Shown here piece by piece: positions 17,509 to 24,730 of a DNA stretch of 30,046 bases; the first letter of the stretch is position 1; every line of letters begins with the position of its first letter. Under the pieces are notes generated by a model. The model had not been told where the DNA came from and did not search any database. It saw only the letters and a program-made list of their open reading frames with translations. The translations under genes and the position numbers were made by a program. Location: positions 1-30,046 of the forward strand of contig JAGZCC010000024.1 in the NCBI GenBank assembly GCA_018369555.1, given 5' to 3'. This DNA is from Thomasclavelia spiroformis. GTDB taxonomy: Bacteria > Bacillota_I > Bacilli_A > Erysipelotrichales > Coprobacillaceae.

Positions 17509-17511
17509 CTC

Positions 17512-18885
17512 TTATTTACAAGCAAATTCTTCTAAGATAATTAAATCTTGTTCTTTTTCAAAGTAAACTTGCGTTTCCACAATAATCTCTTTTCTAAGTC
17601 CAATTAATCCTATTAAATTTGGAAGCGCCATACATCCATTGACAATATCTGCCAAAATAAAAATAAATTCTAGAGACATAAATGGTCCAATCGCAATAAA
17701 CAAAATAAAAATAAACTTATAATATGGAATTGCTTTTATTCCTTTTAAATAATACATACATCTTTCACCATAATAGTTCCATCCAATAATTGTAGTAAAT
17801 GCAAAGAAAATAAGACCGATATTAACAATATATTTACCAATCATTGGAATAAATAACCCCCTATTAAATGCAAGGGTTGTCATTGCTGCACCTTCTAAAC
17901 CGCTTGTATGACTATTTGTAAGTAAAATTGCAAGTCCCGTCATTGTACATATAACAATCGTATCAATAAAAGTTCCTGTCATCGATACCAGACCTTGTTC
18001 AACACATGAATCAGTTTTTGCTGCCGCTGCTGCAATTGGGGCACTTCCTAAACCACTTTCATTAGAAAAAATACCTCTACTAATACCTTTTTGCATTGCC
18101 ATCACCATAGTAATACCAATACCTCCCCCTAACGCTGCTTGAGGATTAAAAGCAGATTCAATAACTAATTTTATTACATGAGGGATTACATTTAAATGAG
18201 TAATTAAAATAATTACTACTCCGCCAATATATAGCACACACATCAAAGGAATTATTTTTTCAGCCACACGGGCTATTCTTTTGATTCCACCAATTGTAAT
18301 AAATCCTACACAAGCTGTAAGGATAATTGCTGTTATATAAGGCGGAATATTAAACGATAAAGACATTGCATCAGAAATAGATTTAACCTGTGTAAATGTT
18401 CCTATTCCTAAAAGTGCTACAGCCACTCCAAAAAAAGCAAATAATTTTGCTAAAAATTTATTACCTAAGCCTCGTTCCAAATAATACATTGGTCCCCCAG
18501 CCATTTGCCCATTTTCATCTTTAACACGATAACGGATTGCTAATAAACCTTCTGCATATTTAGTTGCCATTCCAAAAAATGCAGAAATCCACATCCAAAA
18601 CAGTGCTCCAGGTCCTCCAGCAGCTATTGCTGTAGCAACTCCTACAATATTTCCAGTCCCTACTGTTGACGATAAAGCTGTACATAAAGCTTGAAAACTA
18701 GAAACATCACCTTCCGTGTTATTTTCTTTTTTAAAAACCAATTTAAATGCCTGCCTTAATTTCGTTAATTGCAATAATTTTAACTTGTACGTAAAATAAA
18801 TTCCTGTTCCTAGCAACAAACAAATTAACGGCAACCCCCATACTAATTCATTAATTTTCTTTAATAATTCTGTAAAAAATGCCAT
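17512..18885 (-). CDS. Sodium:alanine/glycine symporter (AGCS family)
   Basis: A 457-residue polytopic membrane transporter that imports alanine and/or glycine with Na+. The N-terminus (WGLPLICLLLGTGIYFTY) is the first helix; the family signature is visible as TVGTGNIVGVATAIAAGG followed by GALFWMWISAFFGMATKYAE (about 73-112). Further helices carry NESGLGSAPIAAAAA, AGGPMYYLERG and FFAFTTIIGWNYYGERC. AAGGAG lies 7 nt before the ATG. A tandem glycine riboswitch precedes it, which supports glycine as a substrate or a signal, and a perfect palindrome lies between the -35 and -10 boxes. The cytoplasmic tail is short. Confidence 0.93.
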   Translation of the reverse strand: MAFFTELLKKINELVWGLPLICLLLGTGIYFTYKLKLLQLTKLRQAFKLVFKKENNTEGDVSSFQALCTALSSTVGTGNIVGVATAIAAGGPGALFWMWISAFFGMATKYAEGLLAIRYRVKDENGQMAGGPMYYLERGLGNKFLAKLFAFFGVAVALLGIGTFTQVKSISDAMSLSFNIPPYITAIILTACVGFITIGGIKRIARVAEKIIPLMCVLYIGGVVIILITHLNVIPHVIKLVIESAFNPQAALGGGIGITMVMAMQKGISRGIFSNESGLGSAPIAAAAAKTDSCVEQGLVSMTGTFIDTIVICTMTGLAILLTNSHTSGLEGAAMTTLAFNRGLFIPMIGKYIVNIGLIFFAFTTIIGWNYYGERCMYYLKGIKAIPYYKFIFILFIAIGPFMSLEFIFILADIVNGCMALPNLIGLIGLRKEIIVETQVYFEKEQDLIILEEFACK

Positions 18886-18942
18886 AAAAAAACTCCTTCT
18901 TAAATAATTAAGTCGGAATTAATAATGAAAAAAACTATTTAG

Positions 18943-19097
18943 CCATTGTCCTTTTACCTGAGAGTTTCACCCATATATAGGTTTGCTCCTTCGGTGCTTA
19001 ATTTAATAAGTCTCTCCAATGGTTCGTCCAATAGCGATCCTTTTACCTGAAATCTTTAACTCTTCGGTGTTCTTTTAGAATCTCTTTCGCCATTATC
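18943..19097 (-). ncRNA. Tandem glycine riboswitch (two aptamers)
   Basis: On the minus strand two glycine aptamers follow one another. Aptamer 1 spans about 19097-19030, closed by a P1 helix AATGGCG/CGCTATT, with the conserved CACCGAAGAG and TTTCAGGTAAAAGGA cores. Aptamer 2 spans about 19022-18943, closed by CCATT/AATGG, with GGAGAGAC, CACCGAAGGAGCAAACC and CTCTCAGGTAAAAGGAC. A U7 run (18934-18928) follows directly and may be part of a terminator-type expression platform, although I could not settle the competing helix. The gene controlled is the AGCS symporter. Confidence 0.95.
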
Positions 19098-19116
19098 ATC
19101 CGATATATATATATCT

Positions 19117-19144
19117 ATTATACTCTAATTGTATACAATTGCAA
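19117..19144 (-). promoter_or_regulatory. Promoter of the glycine riboswitch-symporter transcript
   Basis: Minus strand: -10 TATAAT (19117-19122) with -35 TTGCAA (19139-19144) at a 16-bp spacing. The start would fall near 19110, just before aptamer 1. Confidence 0.65.
19127..19140. promoter_or_regulatory. Perfect operator-like palindrome AATTGTATACAATT
   Basis: A 14-bp perfect palindrome occupying the spacer between the -35 and -10 boxes of the symporter promoter, the classic place for a repressor. TTGTATACAA is of the type bound by several FadR/FCD-subfamily GntR regulators. It shares its GTATAC core with the sites at the opp promoter. Confidence 0.6.
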
Positions 19145-19178
19145 ACTTTTTTTAATAAATATGTAATAAAATTATTAT

Positions 19179-19207
19179 TTGTTATTTTCTTATTATTGTT
19201 TTATAAT
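19179..19207 (+). promoter_or_regulatory. Promoter of the VanZ-like gene
   Basis: -35 TTGTTA (19179-19184), 17-bp spacer, perfect -10 TATAAT (19202-19207). The expected start of transcription coincides with the ATG at 19214. Confidence 0.6.
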
Positions 19208-19213
19208 GATTTT

Positions 19214-19636
19214 ATGAGAAAAATTAAATATTTTATACCTGCTATTATGTGGATGATTTTTATCTTTATTATGTCTCATACTAATGGAAATGATTCATCA
19301 AATCAAAGTAATTTTATTGCTCAAATTATTTTAAGATTCATAAATATTGATTTAAATACTTTAACTTTTGTAATTAGAAAAATTGCGCATATGTGTGAAT
19401 ATGCCATATTATTTTTACTAATATATTATGGTTTACATAAAACATTTAAATATCAATATTATCTTTTAATATCTTTAATACTTACTTTTTTATATGCATG
19501 TAGTGATGAATTTCATCAAACATTTATTCCTGGTCGCAGCGGTCAATTTAAAGATGTACTAATTGACACTATTGGGATGATAATAATGTTTTCAATTATC
19601 TATTTATGGCAAAAAGAAAAGAATTCTAATCATTAA
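19214..19636 (+). CDS. VanZ-like family membrane protein
   Basis: A 140-residue protein with four predicted membrane segments: about residues 5-24 (FIPAIMWMIFIFIMS), 55-75 (MCEYAILFLLIYYGL), 80-97 and 113-133. Conserved VanZ features are the SHTNG after helix 1, RKIAHMCEYAILF and the DEFHQTFIPGRSGQFKDVLID motif. VanZ proteins are linked with low-level teicoplanin resistance and antimicrobial lipid resistance, but most members are uncharacterised. I chose ATG 19214-19216 because the conserved family start MRKIKYFIPAIMW begins here; the TTG at 19139 would place the promoter inside the gene. No Shine-Dalgarno sequence precedes the ATG. It overlaps the convergent gene by 11 bp at the 3' ends. Confidence 0.85.
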   Translation: MRKIKYFIPAIMWMIFIFIMSHTNGNDSSNQSNFIAQIILRFINIDLNTLTFVIRKIAHMCEYAILFLLIYYGLHKTFKYQYYLLISLILTFLYACSDEFHQTFIPGRSGQFKDVLIDTIGMIIMFSIIYLWQKEKNSNH

Positions 19637-19651
19637 ATTTCTTTTCTTTTT
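19611..19651 (+). terminator. Terminator within the overlapping 3' ends of the VanZ gene and the holin partner
   Basis: A 13-bp A/G-T/C stem (19611-19623 with 19639-19651) and 15-nt loop, followed by a T-rich tract on the plus strand. Both stop codons (19634-19636 plus, 19626-19628 minus) lie in the loop, so the stem also codes for the C-terminal residues of both proteins. Confidence 0.65.
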
Positions 19652-19931
19652 TTATTTTTTCAATACTCTCCTTTAATTTATCAATTGCTTTATCTAACGT
19701 CTCTAAATCAATCTCTGAATTATCTTTTTGTTTTTCTTGTAAATCTATTTGTTCTTCTATAATAGCACTATATGATGAATTGGAAGCTAAAATATCACCC
19801 ACAACATTAAACCATGCACCCAAGGCTGCCTGTTCAAGTATATTAAATTCACTAGTTAATAAATATCCAACAATAACTGCTATTCCTGTAAAACTATATG
19901 AATCCAATTTAATATTTAACATCTTCATCAT
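19626..19931 (-). CDS. Holin-associated small protein with membrane segment and coiled coil
   Basis: A 101-residue protein of unknown function. Residues about 10-45 are hydrophobic (SFTGIAVIVGYLLTSEFN, then AALGAWFNVVGDILAS), followed by a highly charged helix from about residue 55 to the end (IIEEQIDLQEKQ ... ESIEKIKKEKK) likely to form a coiled coil. The first ATG overlaps the holin 3' end by 23 bp; a second in-frame ATG at 19920-19922 (MLNIKLDSYS) is also plausible, and neither has a clear ribosome binding site, which suggests coupling to the holin. I recall similar short proteins in other Firmicutes but cannot name the family. Confidence 0.7.
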   Translation of the reverse strand: MMKMLNIKLDSYSFTGIAVIVGYLLTSEFNILEQAALGAWFNVVGDILASNSSYSAIIEEQIDLQEKQKDNSEIDLETLDKAIDKLKESIEKIKKEKKFND

Positions 19932-20385
19932 CTTCTTTTTTATTAATTACCCTGCTTGCAATATCCAACCCTTTTATTAAAATCACAGGTACTTTATAAC
20001 CACATTCTACAATATTTTCAATGATCGATCTAACTTCATTTATTGCTAATGAAGCTAAAACAAACCATCCTAACATTGTTGTAATACTTAAATTAATTTC
20101 TAATACTTCACCTATTTCAACAAACAATAATGATGTACTAAAAGAAACCAAAATAATTAGCCAATACCCTAATTTTTTTATAACTCCTTTAAATCCTTTA
20201 ATTGAATTCTCCTTTTTAGTTATTCTTGCTTTCATCCATCCTGTGATAAAATCAATTACATTAAATAATAAAAACAAAGCAAATAAAATCCAATGTTCAC
20301 CTAAAACCATCGTTAAAAAAGTTACAACACTTCCAACAATCGCATTATAAGAATCCATATAATTTAAATCACTTAAATTACTCAT
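19909..20385 (-). CDS. Phage-type holin family protein (TcdE/holin_4-like)
   Basis: A 158-residue membrane protein with three or four hydrophobic segments: about 15-50 (AIVGSVVTFLTMVLG then WILFALFLLFNVIDFITGW), 75-92 (YWLIILVSFSTSLLFVEIG) and 97-120. The motif FNVIDFITGWMKARITKKE followed by SIKGFKGVIKKLGYW is typical of the phage_holin_4/TcdE family. These proteins form pores that release endolysins or toxins. AAGGTGA lies before the ATG. No endolysin, tail or lysis gene is next to it; the only partner is the downstream coiled-coil protein. It may be a domesticated remnant of a prophage lysis module or a chromosomal holin with another task. Confidence 0.85.
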   Translation of the reverse strand: MSNLSDLNYMDSYNAIVGSVVTFLTMVLGEHWILFALFLLFNVIDFITGWMKARITKKENSIKGFKGVIKKLGYWLIILVSFSTSLLFVEIGEVLEINLSITTMLGWFVLASLAINEVRSIIENIVECGYKVPVILIKGLDIASRVINKKEDDEDVKY

Positions 20386-20445
20386 CTGTTCACCTTCTTT
20401 TTAATATTTTATTCACAAAATAAAAAAAGGTGTAAATCTGTAAAA

Positions 20446-20474
20446 AAAAGTTATAAGCATCGCCTATAACTTTT
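20446..20474 (-). terminator. Terminator of glnN
   Basis: Perfect 10-bp arms (20446-20455 with 20465-20474), 9-nt loop that can pair further (GC/GC), followed on the minus strand by a long U-run. The glnN TAA (20473-20475) overlaps the stem. Confidence 0.9.
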
Positions 20475-22551
20475 AAATTCCAAACAATAAATCCACATAT
20501 GTAGGAATTGGCCAATATTTAGCATCAATTGATTCTTCAATCATATCAGTTATTTCTCTTAATGACTGCATCGAAACAAATACATAATCACGCCAAACAA
20601 TTGATTGTTTTTCAATAGTATCATCTAAATTTTGCGCAAATTTAATATTTTGTTCCAATTTATCCATTTCTTCTTTCATTGATTTAATTTGTTTAGTCAA
20701 TTTTTCAGCATCTTTTAACAAAAATTCAGCATCTAAATTTGCATTTTTGATTGATATAATTTCTGAAGAAAGTTTAGCCAGATAATCACAAATCGCAGGA
20801 TAAAGCTGTGTTTTAGCCATTTTCAAAGCCGTTAACCCTTCTAATTGAATTGTTTTTATATAACTTTCTAATAATATTTCATGACGAGCTTTTAATTCAA
20901 CTTCACTATAAACACCTAAGCGTTTAAACATATCAATATTCTTTTGGTCATCTAAACAATTTAATGCATCAACCGTATTTTTATTATTAAGCAATCCCAA
21001 TTCTTTTGCCATTTCTTCCCATTTTGCTGAATAACCATCACCATTAAAAATAATTCGTCGATGTTTAGTAATAAATTCTTTTACGACTGTTTCAAATGAT
21101 TTCCCGTTATTAATTTCATCAGCCATTACTTCCATCGAATCAGCAAAAATAGAATTTAATATCGTATTTGGTCCTGCTATCGATTGACTAGAACCAACAC
21201 CTCTAAACTCAAACTTATTACCTGTAAAAGCAAAAGGAGATGTACGATTACGATCCGTATTATCTTTTGAGAAAGTTGGAACAACTGATACACCTGTTGC
21301 AAAACGAGATGTATTTGATTTCTTAATTTCTTTACCTTCACATATTTCATCGATAAGAGCTTCTAAATCCTCACCTAGAAACATTGAAATAATTGCTGGT
21401 GGTGCTTCATTTGCACCTAAACGATGATCATTTCCCGCACTAGCAATACTCATACGCATTAAATCAGCATACATATCCACCGCTCTAATTGTACATGCAA
21501 GCGCTGCTATAAATGGTTTATTTTCTGCTGGATTACTTCCTGGATTAAATAAATTTATTCCTGTATTAGTTATAACTGACCAATTATCATGCTTACCTGA
21601 TCCATTAACACCAGCAAATGGTTTTTCATGCAATAAACAACGAAGACCATGTTTTTTAGCAATATCTTGCATTATTAACATTAACAGATGATTATTATCT
21701 GTTGTTATATTAACTTTAGAATATACACATGCCACTTCATGTTGGGCTGGAGCAACTTCATTATGTTTTGTTTTTGAAGGTATTCCATATCTCCATAATT
21801 CATGATCTAAATCTTTCATAAATGCCGCTACTTTACGCTTAAGACTTCCAAAATAATGATCATCAAGTTCCTGTCCTTTTGGCGCCATTGCTCCATATAA
21901 AGTACGTCCAGTTAATTTTAAATCCATTCTTTGTTGGTAGTACTCATCTAATACTAAGAAATATTCTTGTTCAGCACCAACCGACGCCGTTACTTTTGTT
22001 ACACCTTCAACCCCTAATAAAGGTAATAACTTACACGCTGCCTTTGATAAAGCATCACATGATCTTAATAACGGAGTTTTTTTATCTAATGCCTCTCCAG
22101 TGTAAGAACAAAACAAAGTTGGAATATATAAACTACTATCTTTTACGAATGCTGGTGATGTACAGTCCCATGCAGTATATCCTCGTGCCTCAAAAGTTGC
22201 TCTTAATCCCCCAGATGGAAAAGATGAAGCGTCTGGTTCTCCTTTTCTTAATGTTTTCCCACTAAATTCCAATACCGCTTTTGAACCATCAGGTTCAATA
22301 AATGCATCATGTTTTTCTGCCGTTAACCCAGTCATTGGCATAAACCAATGAGTAAAATGTGTTGCACCATTTTCTAATGCCCAAATTTTCATTGCATTAG
22401 CAATTACTGTTGCACATTCTCTTGACAACTCTTCTCCCTTGTCCAAAGATGCATGAAATTCTTTATAAATAGACTTAGGAATTCGTTCCTTCATCACATC
22501 ATCACTGAACGTTAAACACCCATAATCCTCTAATAATCTAGTCATTTCCAT
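20473..22551 (-). CDS. glnN: Glutamine synthetase type III
   Basis: A 692-residue GSIII enzyme that makes glutamine from glutamate, ammonia and ATP; much longer than GSI (about 450). Visible motifs are THWFMPMTG (about 66-74) and FPSGGLRATFEARGYTAWD in the N-terminal part, the catalytic GAEQEYFLVLD (near 192), KTKHNEVAPAQHEVACVY (about 260-277), the ATP/glutamate region NGSGKHDNWS (near 315), GANEAPPAI (near 378) and DRNRTSPFAF...FEFRGVGSSQS (about 434-455). The C-terminal 150 residues are helical. AAGGAGGG lies 7 nt before the ATG. A near-consensus promoter precedes it. It is transcribed alone and is the only glutamine synthetase seen here. Confidence 0.96.
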   Translation of the reverse strand: MEMTRLLEDYGCLTFSDDVMKERIPKSIYKEFHASLDKGEELSRECATVIANAMKIWALENGATHFTHWFMPMTGLTAEKHDAFIEPDGSKAVLEFSGKTLRKGEPDASSFPSGGLRATFEARGYTAWDCTSPAFVKDSSLYIPTLFCSYTGEALDKKTPLLRSCDALSKAACKLLPLLGVEGVTKVTASVGAEQEYFLVLDEYYQQRMDLKLTGRTLYGAMAPKGQELDDHYFGSLKRKVAAFMKDLDHELWRYGIPSKTKHNEVAPAQHEVACVYSKVNITTDNNHLLMLIMQDIAKKHGLRCLLHEKPFAGVNGSGKHDNWSVITNTGINLFNPGSNPAENKPFIAALACTIRAVDMYADLMRMSIASAGNDHRLGANEAPPAIISMFLGEDLEALIDEICEGKEIKKSNTSRFATGVSVVPTFSKDNTDRNRTSPFAFTGNKFEFRGVGSSQSIAGPNTILNSIFADSMEVMADEINNGKSFETVVKEFITKHRRIIFNGDGYSAKWEEMAKELGLLNNKNTVDALNCLDDQKNIDMFKRLGVYSEVELKARHEILLESYIKTIQLEGLTALKMAKTQLYPAICDYLAKLSSEIISIKNANLDAEFLLKDAEKLTKQIKSMKEEMDKLEQNIKFAQNLDDTIEKQSIVWRDYVFVSMQSLREITDMIEESIDAKYWPIPTYVDLLFGI

Positions 22552-22603
22552 TTTACAGCCCTCCTTATAACTTTTATTAAATTATATATGTTTATATGCC
22601 GTT

Positions 22604-22632
22604 ATTATACAGTTACTTTTTTTCAGTGTGAA
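22604..22632 (-). promoter_or_regulatory. Promoter of glnN
   Basis: Minus strand: -35 TTCACA (22627-22632, five of six consensus bases), 17-bp spacer, -10 TATAAT (22604-22609). Leader of about 45 nt. I saw no TGTNAN7TNACA (GlnR) box or GTATAC palindrome beside it. Confidence 0.75.
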
Positions 22633-22707
22633 TAAAATGATAATTTTTTATTCATATAATATTATTTTATTATACAAATTGAGCTCATCTTATTTAAAAT
22701 CATATAA

Positions 22708-22731
22708 AAAAGACAATTTACATTGCCTTTT
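22708..22731 (-). terminator. Terminator of the yfcE unit
   Basis: A 10-bp stem with one G-U pair (22708-22717 with 22722-22731), 4-nt loop, then a U-run on the minus strand. The yfcE stop codon (22718-22720) lies in the loop. Confidence 0.8.
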
Positions 22732-23269
22732 CTAATTTTATCCTTTTAATAACACTATTATCAAACTCTTTAATTAAAAATTCATCATTTTCATAAATTC
22801 CATAACTATTATTTCCTTCTTTAGGCAATGAAATAGAAGAAGGATTAATAATATAAATTCCATTTTCTATTTTCATAACTTGTTTATGAATATGTCCATA
22901 GACAAAAATATCTCCTCTATTCAAATTAGGTAAATTATCCTCATCGAATAAATGACCGTGAGTCAAAAAGAAATGATGATTATCAACATCAACTGTAGCA
23001 TAATCACTACGAATTGGAAAATCTAAAACCATTTGATCAACTTCGGCATCACAATTACCACGAACAGCAACTATTTTATTTTTATAAGCATTCAACAAAC
23101 TAATAACCTTCCTAGGAGAATATTCTTTCGGTAAGTCATTACGTGGACCATGGTACAAAATATCTCCTAATATTATCAATTTATCTGCTTGCTCTTCTTC
23201 AAATTTTTTAATCGCTTCATTAGCATAATAAAACGATCCATGTATATCCGATATAAACATCAATTTCAC
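22718..23269 (-). CDS. yfcE: YfcE-type metallophosphodiesterase
   Basis: A 183-residue calcineurin-like phosphoesterase very similar to E. coli YfcE. Metal ligands are in SDIHG (8-12), GDILYHGPRNDLP (about 35-47), the RGNCDAEVDQMV motif (about 74-85), THGHLF (about 104-109) and YGHIH (about 124-128). YfcE cleaves artificial phosphodiesters; its natural substrate is not known. The start is a GTG at 23267-23269 directly after the stop of the GyrI-like gene (TAAGTG), with AGGAGG 11 nt upstream; alignment from memory with the E. coli N-terminus MKLMFASDIHG supports it. Translation is probably coupled to the gene upstream. Confidence 0.9.
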   Translation of the reverse strand: MKLMFISDIHGSFYYANEAIKKFEEEQADKLIILGDILYHGPRNDLPKEYSPRKVISLLNAYKNKIVAVRGNCDAEVDQMVLDFPIRSDYATVDVDNHHFFLTHGHLFDEDNLPNLNRGDIFVYGHIHKQVMKIENGIYIINPSSISLPKEGNNSYGIYENDEFLIKEFDNSVIKRIKLEKAM

Positions 23270-23884
23270 TTAAACTAACTCCTCCTTTACTGGATAACGT
23301 ACAATTGTTTTTAAATTTTCTGGTGCTACATACTCTGGTTTATTTAAATATATCTCATGATGAAATCCACTTAATTTCAAATTTGCGACAGTTATATACT
23401 CCATAATTTCTTTAGTAGAATTTATCTCAGTATTATAAGGTCCAATATGTAGCATTTGAATACATTCACCTTCCTCAAACTCTTTAAGGTAAACATCTAA
23501 AATATAAGAATTATTTGTTTTTGCTAATAGTTTCGCTTTAATTTCTTCTAATATTTCTTCTGTTAATATAGAAGGCTGTAACATCATTAAAGTATACTTA
23601 ATCATTTGTTTTCTTGTTACATCAAAATGGCTATTATCATATGTATCCCAGATTCCTTCTAATTTAGCCCCACTAAAAGTAATATCCTCATTTTGATAAT
23701 ATTTTCTTAAAGATTTATTAATTGTAAACATTAATTTTGTCTTCTCTTTAAATTCTAAAACAGTGGGATTGCCAATTCCATCAATTGCAATATATTTTAA
23801 TTTAGGTACTACTATTCGACTAATCTTTTTAGTAGTTGCTCGATATAATTGCGGATATTCTTTTTTTACATCAAACTTTATCAT
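23270..23884 (-). CDS. GyrI-like small-molecule-binding domain protein
   Basis: A 204-residue cytosolic protein. The N-terminus (FDVKKEYPQLYRATTKKI) followed by VVPKLKYIAIDGIGNP is characteristic of the stand-alone GyrI-like proteins found in Firmicutes, and the C-terminal half has the second repeat with QMLHIGPYNTEINSTKEIM (about 144-162) and FHHEIYLNKPEYVAPENLKTIVRYPV. The fold (SHS2 duplication, as in the BmrR effector domain) binds drugs or other hydrophobic ligands; some members hydrolyse small substrates. There is no DNA-binding domain, so it is not a regulator by itself. GAGG lies 10 nt before the ATG. Confidence 0.85.
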   Translation of the reverse strand: MIKFDVKKEYPQLYRATTKKISRIVVPKLKYIAIDGIGNPTVLEFKEKTKLMFTINKSLRKYYQNEDITFSGAKLEGIWDTYDNSHFDVTRKQMIKYTLMMLQPSILTEEILEEIKAKLLAKTNNSYILDVYLKEFEEGECIQMLHIGPYNTEINSTKEIMEYITVANLKLSGFHHEIYLNKPEYVAPENLKTIVRYPVKEELV

Positions 23885-23945
23885 TTTTTATCGACCTCTT
23901 TCACCGTTATACTACTATTTAAGACATAGAACTAATATTTTCAAG

Positions 23946-23986
23946 ATAAAAGCGCCTTTAATTATATCTCATCTTGGCGCTTTTAT
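23946..23986 (-). terminator. Terminator of the walJ-rlmH-ppi-grx operon
   Basis: An 11-bp GC-containing stem (23946-23956 with 23976-23986). The stop codon of the last gene (23983-23985) is inside the 5' arm of the minus-strand hairpin. The 3' arm ends in UUUUAU on the minus strand. Confidence 0.75.
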
Positions 23987-24243
23987 ATATCATTTTTTAA
24001 ATATTCGTCAAAAATTTTTCTTATTTTTTCTTTTGAAGCTACCCCTTCATGTAATTTAACATTACCATCAAATAGTGCAGGAACATAATAATAATCATAT
24101 TGATTAGCTACTTCACTATTTACCTGTTCATCGATTAATTCAATTTCAATATTTTGATACATTGGATTTTCATTCTTTAATTTTGTAATCCAAGTCTGCG
24201 CTCTTTTACAATGGGGGCAACTTTTTAAAATGAACATTTTCAT
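23983..24243 (-). CDS. Glutaredoxin/thioredoxin-like protein (CPHC)
   Basis: An 86-residue thioredoxin-fold protein. The redox motif CPHC lies at residues 9-12 in FILKSCPHCKRAQ, and the cis-proline is in YYYVPALFDG (about 51-60). Size fits a glutaredoxin or a minimal thioredoxin. The start ATG (24241-24243) is 4 nt beyond the stop of the cyclophilin gene, whose 3' end supplies AGAAGAGA as a ribosome binding site. An ATG two codons later is possible. It is the last gene of a five-gene unit and may deal with protein thiols, but substrate and electron donor are unknown. Confidence 0.82.
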   Translation of the reverse strand: MKMFILKSCPHCKRAQTWITKLKNENPMYQNIEIELIDEQVNSEVANQYDYYYVPALFDGNVKLHEGVASKEKIRKIFDEYLKNDI

Positions 24244-24247
24244 TTCA

Positions 24248-24730
24248 TTAATCTCTTCTAATGGTTTTAATAACAATTGGTGTATTAGGGCAATCTTGGC
24301 GATTTCTTGGCGTATTTGCAATTTTATCAACTATTTCTAAACCATCAATAATTTTTCCAAATGCAGCATATTGTCCATCTAAATGTGGAGCATCTTCATG
24401 CATAATAAAAAACTGTGAAGAAGCTGAATTTGGAATCATTGTACGAGCCATCGACAACACTCCTCGTGTATGTAATAAATCATTTTTTACACCATTACTA
24501 GTAAATTCACCTTTAATACTCTTAGCCTCATGATGATTAAAATCTTTATCATAACCACCACCTTGAATCATAAATCCAGGGATAACACGGTGAAAGATTA
24601 AATTAGCAAAAAAATCTTGATCAATTAAATTTAAAAAATTCTCAACTGTAATCGGTGCAATTTCAGGATAAAGTTCCCCTTTCATAACTCCTCCATCTTC
24701 CATTTCAATAGTAATTTTTATTGTTTCCAT
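24248..24730 (-). CDS. Cyclophilin-type peptidyl-prolyl cis-trans isomerase
   Basis: A 160-residue single-domain cytosolic cyclophilin without signal peptide. Active-site features are FHRVIPGFMIQGG (catalytic Arg near 48), the ARTMIPNSASSQFFIM stretch (about 95-110) and LDGQYAAFGKI (about 117-127). It speeds X-Pro isomerisation in folding proteins. Its ATG follows the stop of the upstream small membrane protein with no gap (TAAATG), and GGAG in that gene's end serves as ribosome binding site, so the two are translationally coupled. Confidence 0.93.
   Translation of the reverse strand: METIKITIEMEDGGVMKGELYPEIAPITVENFLNLIDQDFFANLIFHRVIPGFMIQGGGYDKDFNHHEAKSIKGEFTSNGVKNDLLHTRGVLSMARTMIPNSASSQFFIMHEDAPHLDGQYAAFGKIIDGLEIVDKIANTPRNRQDCPNTPIVIKTIRRD

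Noticed and set aside
19139..19213. Longer VanZ frame from a TTG at 19139
   Set aside because: It would place the -35/-10 promoter inside the gene and add an unconserved hydrophobic stretch before the family start MRKIKYF.
21879..22265. Plus-strand open frame of 128 codons
   Set aside because: It is antisense to the highly conserved glutamine synthetase gene, has low-complexity Leu/Ile composition and no ribosome binding site.
22552..22720. GlnR-type or GTATAC operator upstream of glnN
   Set aside because: I looked for TGTNAN7TNACA and for TTGTATACAA-like palindromes around the promoter and saw none; regulation of glnN remains open.
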